DNA of 11,740 nucleotides. Source: Alphaproteobacteria bacterium (GTDB lineage: Bacteria > Pseudomonadota > Alphaproteobacteria > Micavibrionales > Micavibrionaceae). The notes beneath the pieces were generated by a model. The model was not told the DNA's origin. It saw only the letters and a program-made list of their open reading frames with translations, and made no database searches. Below, piece after piece: positions 6,457 through 11,740 of the stretch; the stretch's first letter is position 1, and each line of letters begins with the position of its first letter. The translations under genes were made by a program, and so were the position numbers. The stretch is from contig JAUILO010000078.1 of assembly GCA_030432775.1 (NCBI GenBank), positions 1 through 11,740 of the forward strand. Reading direction: 5' to 3'.

Positions 6457-7563
6457 TTAAGCCATGATTTCAGCATTTTCTTTGTCGCTGCGCACAGCAC
6501 TTTGGATATGGATCGTGCGTGTCGGGAATGCAAAGTCAATATTTTTGCTTTCAAATTGTTCGTGAATAGTCAGGTTAATAGCTTGCTGAATATCCATATA
6601 TTCGTTGTAATCAGGTGATAGAACGTAATACACATATTCAAAGTTCAAAGAAAAATCAGCATATTTAAAGAAATGCGCACGGTCAAAACGGACATTATCC
6701 TGTTCTTCAATCGCATCTTTAATGATGTTCGGGATGGCTTCCAGTTTTTCGCGCGGTGTATCGTATGTTACGCCCAGTGTGACGACAACGCGTCTTTCAA
6801 ACATGCGTCCGTAATTTCGAATACGCCCTTTTAACAGGTCGGTATTGGAAAATACGATTTGTTCGCCGGATAGACTGCGAATACGTGTGGTCTTAAGGCC
6901 GATACTCTCAACAGAGCCTAAATAATCATCAATAATAATGAAGTCACCCACAACGAATGTCTTATCAAGAATGATTGAGAGGGAGGCAAATAAATCACCC
7001 AGAATATTTTGTACAGCCAGTGCCACAGCAATACCGCCAACTCCTAGCCCTGCGACAAGGGCAGTAATATCCATGCCGATATTGTCAAGAATAAGCAGCG
7101 TCACCGCCAGCCATATAAGGCTATGTCCTGCAAATTTGACCGCACCAAGCGTGGTAAGTGCAGCGGGGTTGGTTTTAATTTGTTTTTCTCGATATGTGGC
7201 GATCCGGCCATTAAGCAATATTCTAAGCCATAAGCCGATTTGTACAAAAAACGCACAAAATGCCATAACTTGCATATATTTACTAACCGTCTCGGACAAT
7301 GTTAAACCTTGTAAGCCGATATAGATGGAAATAATCAGCAAAATCAGTAATTTGGCTTGAGAGAGTGCATCGAATAATGACTCCATCCAGTTTATTTTTC
7401 CGCGGCCAGATAGGCTTTTCAGGCGTGTTAAAATAACTTTCTTTAAGATGATCAATCCAAAGAAAACAACCGTAATCATAAGGACGGCCGTGCCCCACTC
7501 CGCTACGCTGTTGTTTAAAATGCTTGTCTCGATAAGATCGAAATTTTCATAGTCAATATTCAT
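6457..7563 (-). CDS. Small-conductance mechanosensitive channel, MscS family
   Basis: A 368-aa inner-membrane channel that opens under membrane tension to release solutes on hypo-osmotic shock. About five hydrophobic segments are visible (around 24-43, 71-88, 98-116, 145-162 and 166-199); the last is the pore helix with the Gly/Ala-packed pattern AGLGVGGIAVALAVQNILGD (171-190). It is followed by the MscS beta domain (FVVGDFIIIDDYLGSVESIG, 203-222; TRIRSLSGEQIVFSNTDLL, 226-244) and an alpha/beta C-terminal domain ending in a TRTIHIQ strand. The usual FPN of the beta domain reads FSN here. It is longer than E. coli MscS (286 aa) because of extra N-terminal helices. The ATG at 7563 is chosen over the TTG at 7584 because AAGGCAGG (7581-7574) is placed 10 bases before the ATG. 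It ends at the bidirectional terminator. Confidence 0.92.
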   Translation of the reverse strand: MNIDYENFDLIETSILNNSVAEWGTAVLMITVVFFGLIILKKVILTRLKSLSGRGKINWMESLFDALSQAKLLILLIISIYIGLQGLTLSETVSKYMQVMAFCAFFVQIGLWLRILLNGRIATYREKQIKTNPAALTTLGAVKFAGHSLIWLAVTLLILDNIGMDITALVAGLGVGGIAVALAVQNILGDLFASLSIILDKTFVVGDFIIIDDYLGSVESIGLKTTRIRSLSGEQIVFSNTDLLKGRIRNYGRMFERRVVVTLGVTYDTPREKLEAIPNIIKDAIEEQDNVRFDRAHFFKYADFSLNFEYVYYVLSPDYNEYMDIQQAINLTIHEQFESKNIDFAFPTRTIHIQSAVRSDKENAEIMA

Positions 7564-7707
7564 TTTTGAATTACCTGCCTTCAATTAAATCGTAATGCTG
7601 TTGTGCGTCTTATCCTTTCTCTTGTCTTGTCAGTGACGAAGAGGGGTGACCTTGTTATGTTGATTGCGCTGGATTGTGTTTAAAAACGCACTGGCTGTTT
7701 TTATTGC

Positions 7708-7719
7708 TGCTCTTTAACA
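7708..7719 (+). promoter_or_regulatory. boxA-like antitermination element
   Basis: TGCTCTTTAACA matches the 12-base boxA of E. coli rRNA leaders exactly. In that system the RNA is bound by NusB and S10 for antitermination. No rRNA gene follows here; the next gene encodes a sulfoxide reductase 187 bases downstream. Leader control of a protein gene or chance similarity are both possible. Confidence 0.35.
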
Positions 7720-7740
7720 AATACGTCTGTGATTGTTAAA
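7713..7740. repeat. Dyad TTTAACAA-N12-TTGTTAAA
   Basis: Perfect 8-bp inverted arms at 7713-7720 and 7733-7740, with centres 20 bases apart (about two helical turns). One arm overlaps the boxA-like element. It may be a dimeric operator, or an RNA hairpin that would hide boxA. Confidence 0.45.
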
Positions 7741-7845
7741 CGCTGCACTGCAATGTTGAATATATACATCCTCACGGATTTTTCTAGGGGGCGGGCAGCA
7801 TTTTTATGGTCACCGAGTGGGTGAGTGTTCCGATATTCTTTCCAG

Positions 7846-7872
7846 TAACATTTATTCCCAATAACATCTATT
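7846..7872 (+). repeat. Direct repeat TAACATYTATT, two copies
   Basis: TAACATTTATT at 7846-7856 and TAACATCTATT at 7862-7872 differ at one base and are 16 bases apart start to start. They lie immediately upstream of, and touch, the possible -35 element of the fRMsr promoter, the position expected for an activator or repressor site. Confidence 0.4.
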
Positions 7873-7898
7873 GTCTAGTGGTAGGAGTTTGCTAATAT
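7871..7898 (+). promoter_or_regulatory. Candidate leaderless promoter of the fRMsr gene
   Basis: TTGTCT (7871-7876) and TAATAT (7893-7898) are 16 bases apart, each matching consensus at 4 of 6 positions. Seven bases separate the -10 from the ATG at 7906, the same distance as for the antiporter gene. The only purine-rich stretch (AGGAG, 7883-7887) is 18 bases from the ATG, too far for a normal ribosome site, which favours a leaderless mRNA. Confidence 0.4.
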
Positions 7899-7905
7899 AT
7901 CATTC

Positions 7906-8403
7906 ATGGTTGAAACACTTCACATCCCACAAGACGCATCAAAAGAAGACCTTTATAAAAGTCTGGTCGTACAAATTGTCGCGCTGATTGAACATGAAAA
8001 TAATCTGATTGCCAATTTGGCAAATATTGCCGCTGTGCTTGATATGACCTTCGGTCATTTATGGACAGGGTTTTATCTGGAAGATGGCGATAATCTTGTT
8101 CTGGGTCCATTCCAAGGGCCGCTGGCCTGTACACGTATTCCTGTAAAGCCTGTGCCGCGTGGTGTCTGTGGTGCGGCGGCTGCGGAGCAAAAAACCATGC
8201 TGGTGCCAGATGTTGATAAATTCGGCGGGCATATCGCGTGTTCGAGTGCTTCGCGTTCTGAAATCGTTGTGCCATTAATTGATAATAGTGGAAAAACCAG
8301 ACTGGTTCTGGATATCGATAGCAGCGAATTAAACAGCTTTAATGAAATAGACCAGCTCTATTGCGAACAGATCATACAGATGATTAAAGATCGGCATTAT
8401 TGA
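7906..8403 (+). CDS. msrC: Free methionine-R-sulfoxide reductase (GAF-domain fRMsr)
   Basis: A 165-aa single GAF-domain enzyme that reduces free L-methionine-(R)-sulfoxide to methionine in the cytoplasm, drawing electrons from thioredoxin. The family signature is clear: WTGFYLEDG (53-61), LGPFQGPLACTRIP (66-79), RGVCG (85-89), DVDKFGGHIACSSASRSEIVVPL (102-124; the family usually has FPGHIAC) and LVLDIDS (133-139). The three cysteines used in the family are present as Cys75, Cys88 and Cys112. The gap from the first to the second is 13 residues, not the 10 found in E. coli and yeast, because of a three-residue insertion (PVKPVP). Length is normal. The hemN ATG lies 56 bases downstream on the same strand, so read-through transcription is possible, though hemN also has its own FNR site. 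Confidence 0.93.
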   Translation: MVETLHIPQDASKEDLYKSLVVQIVALIEHENNLIANLANIAAVLDMTFGHLWTGFYLEDGDNLVLGPFQGPLACTRIPVKPVPRGVCGAAAAEQKTMLVPDVDKFGGHIACSSASRSEIVVPLIDNSGKTRLVLDIDSSELNSFNEIDQLYCEQIIQMIKDRHY

Positions 8404-8409
8404 GGAGAA

Positions 8410-8423
8410 TTGATCATAATCAA
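8410..8423 (+). promoter_or_regulatory. FNR/Anr-type binding site upstream of hemN
   Basis: TTGAT-CATA-ATCAA is a perfect match to the FNR consensus TTGATNNNNATCAA. Its centre (8416.5) lies 43.5 bases before the hemN ATG, which places a class II transcription start (site centred at -41.5) at about 8458, practically at the ATG. A weak -10 (TAGTCT, 8447-8452) fits the spacing. FNR-type control of hemN is established in several proteobacteria, so oxygen-limited induction is expected. Confidence 0.82.
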
Positions 8424-8446
8424 ATACAGAGGCTGGCGGGTTCTTG

Positions 8447-8452
8447 TAGTCT
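8447..8452 (+). promoter_or_regulatory. Possible -10 element of the FNR-dependent hemN promoter
   Basis: TAGTCT matches TATAAT at 3 of 6 positions, as is common for activator-dependent promoters. It ends 7 bases before the ATG at 8460 and is correctly placed for an FNR site centred near -41.5. Confidence 0.4.
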
Positions 8453-8459
8453 TTTTGGT

Positions 8460-9830
8460 ATGGTAAATACACTTCGTCAGAATATATTACAGTTCGATCA
8501 AATGGTGCCGCGCTATACCAGCTATCCGACCGCGCCACATTTCAAATCTTTGGACACATCCTTTTCTTATGAGAATTGGCTGGCAGGGTTGCCGGCCGGA
8601 TCCGACATCTCTTTATATCTTCATGTGCCGTTCTGTCCGAAAATGTGTTGGTATTGCGGCTGTAATACCAAAATTACGCAGCGCTACGCCCCTGTTGAGG
8701 ATTATGCGCATTTAATGTTACGCGAGATTGATATGCTTGCCCAGCGCCTGAATAAAGATCACAATGTCACCCATATTCATTTTGGCGGCGGATCACCCAG
8801 TATGCTGCGTGCTTGTGACTTTGAGAAAATCATGGATAGATTGCGTGGTGGTTTTTCCGTTCACCGTGATGCGGAAATCGCCATAGAGGTCGACCCGCGC
8901 GGTTTGACGGAAGGGCGGGCGGCCACATATGCGCAAAGCGGGGTAAACCGCATTAGTCTGGGTGTTCAGGATTTCGACGATAAGGTATTGGAAGCGGTGA
9001 ACCGCCAGCAACCATTCTCGCTGAGCCATCAGGCCGTTGATTTATTCCGCAAACATGGTGTTGACCAGATTAATTTTGATTTACTCTATGGTTTGCCGTA
9101 CCAAACATTGCAAACAATGCAGACCACCATCGATAAGGCGCTGAGCTTATCGCCTGATCGGGTTTCGCTATTTGGTTATGCGCATGTGCCATGGATGAAA
9201 AAACACATGCGACTTATTGATGATAATGCGCTGCCCGCATCAGAGTTGCGTTATGACTTGTTTGAATTGGGTGCGCAGATGCTGGAGAGTTCAGGGTATC
9301 AGTCTATCGGAATTGACCATTTTGCAAAGCCGGATGATAGTCTTGCTATTGCGGCCAGATCAGGACATTTACAGCGAAATTTCCAAGGTTATACAAGCGA
9401 TAATGCCGGTACAATGATTGGTATTGGGGTGTCTTCTATTGGGCAGTTTCAGCAATTCTATGTTCAAAATGCTGCTGATATGCCGGCCTATAGCCAAAGC
9501 GTTCTGGCGGGAGAATTGCCGGTTAAAAAATTCTGTCCGTTATCTGAAGAGGACAAATTGCGCGGCGCAGTGATAGAACGGCTTATGTGCGATTTCAAAC
9601 TATGTGTGCCGCAAATATGTGCGCGCTATGGGTTTTCAGAAGACTTCCTTGATGCAGAGCTTGAAATGCTTGCCCCATATCAGCAACAAGGCATTTTAAC
9701 ATGCGATACATCTGCTACTGTCTGTATTGATCCGGCGGCAAGAGCCATGGTGCGTATTATATGTTCGGTGTTTGATGCTTATATCGATCATGGACATCAG
9801 CAGCAGCCAAGGCATTCCAGAGCTATATAG
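8460..9830 (+). CDS. hemN: Oxygen-independent coproporphyrinogen III oxidase (radical SAM)
   Basis: A 456-aa cytoplasmic radical-SAM enzyme that converts coproporphyrinogen III to protoporphyrinogen IX without oxygen, for anaerobic heme synthesis. Landmarks, numbered from the ATG: PRYTSYPTAPHF (17-28); the 4Fe-4S motif CPKMCWYC (Cys59, Cys63, Cys66) with the following Cys68; the SAM-binding GGGSP (109-113); EVDPR (143-147); NRISLGVQDF (163-172); YGLPYQT (210-216); GIDHFAKPDD (284-293); and QRNFQGYT (305-312). The C-terminal HemN domain ends in SRAI, close to the SRVI of E. coli HemN. Length equals that of E. coli (457). An upstream TTG at 8400 would add 20 residues absent from the family and run through the FNR box, so the ATG is preferred. 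No Shine-Dalgarno site is evident, in line with a leaderless transcript. Confidence 0.95.
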   Translation: MVNTLRQNILQFDQMVPRYTSYPTAPHFKSLDTSFSYENWLAGLPAGSDISLYLHVPFCPKMCWYCGCNTKITQRYAPVEDYAHLMLREIDMLAQRLNKDHNVTHIHFGGGSPSMLRACDFEKIMDRLRGGFSVHRDAEIAIEVDPRGLTEGRAATYAQSGVNRISLGVQDFDDKVLEAVNRQQPFSLSHQAVDLFRKHGVDQINFDLLYGLPYQTLQTMQTTIDKALSLSPDRVSLFGYAHVPWMKKHMRLIDDNALPASELRYDLFELGAQMLESSGYQSIGIDHFAKPDDSLAIAARSGHLQRNFQGYTSDNAGTMIGIGVSSIGQFQQFYVQNAADMPAYSQSVLAGELPVKKFCPLSEEDKLRGAVIERLMCDFKLCVPQICARYGFSEDFLDAELEMLAPYQQQGILTCDTSATVCIDPAARAMVRIICSVFDAYIDHGHQQQPRHSRAI

Positions 9831-10020
9831 GCAACAGCCAGATATACCCGAATGCAAGATGAATACCATAAAGGGGCGGTTCGTTTTTAATGCAGCTCGT
9901 CTTGTAAGGTAAAGCTCTCTTTATAAAAGTGTGCCTGTTTATGATCTGCGTAATCGACCTCTTTTGCTGTAGCGGGATACAGTGTAATCTGTTTTGTGAT
10001 TGCAATTTATAGGGCTATCT

Positions 10021-10788
10021 ATGCGGGAAGTAACGGGAAAATATATATGGATATTGGGCGCAAGCAGCGGTATTGGCGCAGCGCTGGCGCGCGAGCTTGC
10101 CTTGAGCGGCGCAAAGATTGCCGTCTCGGCGCGGCGCGAAGACAAGTTGCAGGAATTGCTGGGGTCATTGGATGGCACAGGACATATTGCCGTTACAGTG
10201 GATGTTGGCGACCCTGAAAGCATTGTAAGAGCGCAGGAAAATATATTGGACACCTTCCCCCGTATTGATAGTGCGCTGTTTATGGCGGCGATATATAGCG
10301 CCCATGACGGCAAGAAAAAAGCACTGTCCTTTATTCATGATATGGTGGATGTGAATTTGAATGGCGCGTTTAATCTGGTGGATTGTCTTGTTCCGCAATA
10401 TGAAACACAAGGCCATGGGCAGCTTATCTTATGTGCTTCTGTTGCCGGATATAGAGGGCTTCCGACCGGACAGCCATATTGTGCGACCAAAGCCGCGTTG
10501 ATCAGTCTATCTGAAAGCTTGAAACTTGATCTGGAAGATAAGAATATTGATGTCAAACTTATATGCCCTGGTTTTGTTAAAACGCCGCTCACTGATAAGA
10601 ATGATTTCACAATGCCGATGATAATCGATTCAAAAGATGCAGCCAGAGCAATAGCAAAAGGCATGTGTAGCCGCGCATTTGAAATTCATTTCCCAAAGCG
10701 TTTTACTTTTATCATGAAGATGATCCGTATTTTGCCAAACTGTTTATATTTCATGTTGGCGCGTAAATTACGGCCTGATCGCGGGTGA
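10021..10788 (+). CDS. Short-chain dehydrogenase/reductase with hydrophobic/basic C-terminus
   Basis: A 255-aa classical SDR, probably an NAD(P)-dependent oxidoreductase of unknown substrate. The cofactor loop is GASSGIG (13-19), preceded by Leu instead of the usual Thr; basic residues after the second strand (SARRE, 36-40) favour NADP(H). Asn113 (DVNLNG), Ser140 (CASVAG), Tyr153 and Lys157 (YCATK) complete the catalytic set, and CPGFVKTPL (182-190) is the usual substrate-loop start. The last 30 residues (FPKRFTFIMKMIRILPNCLYFMLARKLR) are basic and hydrophobic, as in SDRs often found beside cyclopropane-fatty-acid or lipid genes, and could attach the enzyme to the membrane. The ATG at 10021 is preferred to the TTG at 10000 because AGGG lies 7 bases upstream. 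The 190-base gap after hemN holds no terminator or gene that I can support. Confidence 0.88.
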   Translation: MREVTGKYIWILGASSGIGAALARELALSGAKIAVSARREDKLQELLGSLDGTGHIAVTVDVGDPESIVRAQENILDTFPRIDSALFMAAIYSAHDGKKKALSFIHDMVDVNLNGAFNLVDCLVPQYETQGHGQLILCASVAGYRGLPTGQPYCATKAALISLSESLKLDLEDKNIDVKLICPGFVKTPLTDKNDFTMPMIIDSKDAARAIAKGMCSRAFEIHFPKRFTFIMKMIRILPNCLYFMLARKLRPDRG

Positions 10789-10837
10789 TTAATCGATAAT
10801 GTATCTGTGCAAAACAAGCTCTTTTCAAACATGCGGT

Positions 10838-10869
10838 GCTGGGATAGATAATAAGCTGGGATAGATAAT
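10838..10869 (+). repeat. Perfect 15-bp direct repeat
   Basis: GCTGGGATAGATAAT occurs at 10838-10852 and again at 10855-10869, a period of 17 bases. It lies in the 151-bp gap upstream of the 76-aa gene. It may be a recent tandem duplication or a pair of regulator sites. Confidence 0.6.
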
Positions 10870-10939
10870 CAGATGACAAATGGCATATGAACGACAGATA
10901 ACATAAACAATTAGATACTTAATTATGGCAGGATAAAAT

Positions 10940-11170
10940 ATGAAAACATTAACAATGGAGCAAGCCAGTGATGCAATTTACGATTCTTTGGCAGCAGGAA
11001 ATGAAGATATCGATTTGCATATTGCTGCGCTGAGAACAACAATGGCAGCACAGGACGTAAAGGTTTTTACCGTTGATCCGGCAAGGCTTTTGCACAATAA
11101 CCGTGCCGGACGCAAAATGATGCAGAGCTATTTCAAAAAACAGGGCGTGAAGGTCGAATTTTCAGGCTAA
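10940..11170 (+). CDS. Small hypothetical protein, 76 aa
   Basis: Not recognised. A soluble 76-residue protein with an acidic helical N-terminal half (MEQASDAIYDSLAAGNEDIDLHIAALRTTM), a short strand-like piece (VKVFTVDPARLL, 40-51) and a basic C-terminal half (NNRAGRKMMQSYFKKQGVKVEF). The charge split and size would suit a small nucleic-acid- or protein-binding adaptor, but nothing in the sequence proves this. The start is well supported by AGGA at 10930-10933, six bases before the ATG. The DUF1853 gene starts 48 bases after its stop on the same strand, so the two may be co-transcribed. Confidence 0.7.
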   Translation: MKTLTMEQASDAIYDSLAAGNEDIDLHIAALRTTMAAQDVKVFTVDPARLLHNNRAGRKMMQSYFKKQGVKVEFSG

Positions 11171-11218
11171 CTCCTTTTATTTATCTATATAACCTTGATG
11201 GCCGAGAGCGAGAGTTGA

Positions 11219-11740
11219 TTGTCTCCCGAGAGCAAAGCGATTATCCATAGTTTAAAACATGCGCCACTTTTGGCTGGTGATATCCCGCACGCGCCGTGCT
11301 TTGATCGTAGATTATTTGCCTCGCCGGATGTTTGTCCGGATTTGAGCTTTGATCAAAAACTTGGTCATTTATATGAACAAGCCTTGCAAATTTTGATTGA
11401 TCATTCGCCAGCGCTGGATTGTCTGGCCAGTAATCTTCAGGTTTTTGATGAAGATAACCGTACATTGGGCGAGATGGATTTTGTGCTGTTTGATCGTCTA
11501 TCCGGTAATCATATTCATCTTGAACTGGCTGTGAAATTCTATCTGGCGCGCAAGGACGCAGATAATATCTGGCATTATCCCGGACCAAATGACACCGATA
11601 ATTGGCACCGCAAACTGGAAAAACTGCAACAACACCAGCTCTGCCTGACGGACATAGAACAGGCACGGCATATGCTGGGTAGCCGTTTTGATATCAAGAC
11701 CATAGCGGCGCGTCAGTTAATATATGGCTGTCTGTTTTTG
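11219..11740 (+). CDS. DUF1853 family protein (5' part; runs off the window)
   Basis: The first 174 codons of a gene cut by the right edge. The translation shows the conserved DUF1853 pattern: FDQKLGHLYEQAL (44-56), NLQVFDEDNRTLGEMDFVLF (72-91), HLELAVKFYL (100-109), GPNDTDNWHRKLEKLQQHQL (122-141) and AARQLIYGCLF (163-173). No function is known to me. The GE-x-D…E-x-x-x-K arrangement (GEMD 84-87, Glu102, Lys106) resembles the core of PD-(D/E)XK nuclease-fold proteins, which is inference only. The start is unusual: TTG at 11219 directly follows an in-frame TGA (11216-11218), and an ATG lies seven codons further up (11198) in the same frame. I take TTG as the start, with the GAGAG just upstream as a ribosome site; a nonsense-interrupted N-terminus is the alternative. 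Confidence 0.8.
   Translation, partial: MSPESKAIIHSLKHAPLLAGDIPHAPCFDRRLFASPDVCPDLSFDQKLGHLYEQALQILIDHSPALDCLASNLQVFDEDNRTLGEMDFVLFDRLSGNHIHLELAVKFYLARKDADNIWHYPGPNDTDNWHRKLEKLQQHQLCLTDIEQARHMLGSRFDIKTIAARQLIYGCLFL

Larger units (their letters stand above)
7564..7905. other. Divergent intergenic region between mscS-type gene and fRMsr gene
   Basis: This 342-bp stretch carries no convincing gene on either strand. It holds the ribosome site of the mscS-type gene (7574-7581, minus strand), a boxA-like element and overlapping dyad (7708-7740), a short G-rich patch (about 7788-7799), a pair of 11-bp direct repeats (7846-7872) and a candidate promoter next to the fRMsr start. The density of motifs suggests a regulated divergent promoter region or a small RNA, neither of which is proven. 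Confidence 0.5.

Noticed and set aside
7564..7905. Remnant of an rRNA operon, because of the boxA match
   Set aside because: Beyond the 12-base motif there is no sequence resembling a 16S, 23S or tRNA gene.
7904..8275. Minus-strand frame opposite the fRMsr gene
   Set aside because: The sense strand carries all family motifs of fRMsr; this frame is a shadow.
8400..8459. 20-codon N-terminal extension of HemN from a TTG at 8400
   Set aside because: It would overlap the fRMsr stop codon, translate through a perfect FNR box, and add residues absent from E. coli HemN, which aligns with the ATG at 8460.
9809..9845. Hairpin after the hemN stop as a terminator
   Set aside because: The stem around TATAT…ATATA has mismatches and a bulge and is not followed by a T-run.
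11241..11666. Minus-strand 141-codon open frame near the right edge
   Set aside because: It is the antisense of the DUF1853 frame, which has conserved motifs on the plus strand and continues to the window end without a stop.

Overview
The window looks like a piece of a Gram-negative, proteobacterial chromosome, most likely alphaproteobacterial but not assignable with certainty. The grounds are a stand-alone HemN with a perfect FNR box, an MscS-type channel, a Kef-type CPA2 transporter, a free-methionine sulfoxide reductase and a DUF1853 protein. Base composition by eye is moderate (roughly mid-40s % GC, not calculated). I see no phage genes, insertion sequence, CRISPR array, tRNA or rRNA.

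Left part (1-3260): the last codons of an unidentified upstream gene, then one very large gene (about 997 aa) with no obvious close relative that I recognise. Its N-terminal third carries a gluzincin-type zinc protease signature (HEHGH, then EAMAE 80 residues later) that resembles the catalytic domain of anthrax lethal factor and Pro-Pro endopeptidases (M34-like). The middle consists of four diverged helical repeats with a period of about 128 residues. This is the most novel item in the window.

Middle part (3267-7563): on the minus strand, a Kef/YbaL-like cation:proton antiporter with an RCK-N domain but no RCK-C domain, preceded by a near-consensus promoter placed for leaderless translation; then a FabG-like short-chain dehydrogenase with an altered cofactor motif. 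A plus-strand 63-aa orphan gene follows and converges on an MscS channel gene across a 17-bp bidirectional terminator.

Right part (7564-11740): a 342-bp divergent intergenic region holding a boxA-like element, a dyad and direct repeats. It is followed by plus-strand genes for free methionine-R-sulfoxide reductase and oxygen-independent coproporphyrinogen oxidase (hemN, with its own FNR box), a second short-chain dehydrogenase, a 76-aa orphan, and the start of a DUF1853 gene that runs off the window.

Functionally this is mostly housekeeping and stress physiology: ion and osmotic balance (Kef, MscS), oxidative repair (fRMsr) and anaerobic heme synthesis (HemN under FNR). The unexplained giant putative metalloprotease sits beside these genes. 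Three genes (kef, fRMsr, hemN) share a -10-like element exactly 7 nt upstream of ATG, suggesting that leaderless mRNAs are common in this organism.
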